From positions 1-33,815 of the forward strand of contig MWCD01000042.1 of assembly GCA_002069885.1 (NCBI GenBank): a DNA stretch of 33,815 bases. Reading direction: 5' to 3'. The notes below the pieces were generated by a model, which saw only the letters and a program-made list of their open reading frames with translations, searched no databases and was not told the origin of the DNA. Origin of the DNA: a bacterium ADurb.Bin236 (GTDB lineage: Bacteria; UBP15; UBA6099). Position numbers and translations under genes: made by a program. Numbering within the stretch: the first letter of the stretch is position 1; every line of letters starts with the position of its first letter. Below are positions 33,489 through 33,815 of this stretch, in pieces.

Positions 33489-33815
33489 ATGATTAAATTC
33501 AGTAAGCAGCAGTTGAAGATTCCGAAGATGATGCGGCCGGTTTATCTGGTGACGGGCGGTATGTCCGAATTCCGGCGCGCGTTTCCGGAGAAAAGGACAG
33601 AGGAATTGTGCGTGGAAGCGCTGACAATGGCGGCGGAGATGATAAACATGACGCCCGCCGAGTTGAAGAGCTATATCCACACATGCTATTACGGGCATTT
33701 CGCGGATCACTTCGGGGATCAGTTGCTCGGCGAAGCTGTTATTCACGACAGGCTCGGACTTGATCCGCTCGGCAACGTAGCAGTCAAGACAGGCGGAGCC
33801 ACAGGCGGCTCGGTG
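33489..33815 (+). CDS. Thiolase / SCP-x-type acetyl-CoA acetyltransferase (partial, 3' end outside window)
   Basis: The first 109 residues are visible. After MRPVYLVTGGMSEFRRAFPE (15-34) the pattern LCVEALTMAAEMINMTPAELKSYIH, then YYGHFADHFGDQLLGEAVIHDRLGL and VKTGGATGGSV, fits the N-terminal part of thiolase-like proteins of the SCP-x/archaeal acetyl-CoA acetyltransferase branch. The catalytic Cys should lie near the SGG/TGG segment but in this branch the residue varies; I see TGGATGGSV without a Cys, so the condensing activity is uncertain. AAAGGAG precedes the ATG. With the SCP2 and MaoC genes in the window it suggests acyl-CoA metabolism. Confidence 0.82.
   Translation, partial: MIKFSKQQLKIPKMMRPVYLVTGGMSEFRRAFPEKRTEELCVEALTMAAEMINMTPAELKSYIHTCYYGHFADHFGDQLLGEAVIHDRLGLDPLGNVAVKTGGATGGSV

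Overview
The window comes from an uncultivated bacterium of moderate GC that I cannot place in a phylum. The order efp, asp23/gls24, amaP-like, DUF2273, nusB, xseA, xseB is the arrangement familiar from Firmicutes and some neglected phyla. The aldehyde:ferredoxin oxidoreductase, iron alcohol dehydrogenase, SCP2 and MaoC proteins suggest an anaerobe with active acid, aldehyde and lipid metabolism. The FecR/MopE-like giant protein, TPR-cyclase and RHS proteins recall Deltaproteobacteria-like genomes. No rRNA, tRNA, CRISPR array or intact transposase was seen.

Layout. Positions 1-8465 (minus) are one uninterrupted reading frame that runs off the left edge: at least 2,821 residues of a secreted, cysteine-rich giant protein. 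It has a signal peptide, a FecR domain, calcium-binding DGDGxxD repeats, CPxG cysteine modules and about 1,400 residues of Cys/Trp repeats. Upstream of it lie two CRP-type operators, then a CRP/FNR regulator gene (minus) and, divergently, a TPR plus class III adenylate cyclase gene (plus). Together these look like a self-contained cAMP circuit aimed at the giant protein. The cyclase is followed 1 nt later by efp and then by asp23, amaP-like, DUF2273, nusB, xseA and xseB (12.6-16.4 kb). Minus-strand genes follow: an SCP2 protein, a MaoC/hydratase pair, a lytic transglycosylase, a SPOR protein, and an apparent operon of AOR, Fe-ADH, SCP2 and a DedA/VTT membrane protein (20.6-24.7 kb).

Positions 24.87-29.6 kb are an accessory island: two 5'-truncated RHS core cassettes that share a 538-bp direct repeat (three mismatches by eye). 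Each has a different AT-rich tip and a different downstream exported or membrane-anchored gene, and a third 91-bp relic of the same core follows. One tip carries a zincin HELLH motif. One downstream gene carries NELAH, a single base away from HELAH. Finally come a sodium:neurotransmitter symporter with an overlooked 32-residue MetS-type small subunit, an aspartate kinase with a clear terminator, and the start of a thiolase/SCP-x type gene behind a good sigma-70-like promoter.

The two points most worth attention are the cyclase/CRP/operator/giant-protein module at the left and the RHS tip-cassette array at the right. All family assignments come from reading motifs; no database search was run.
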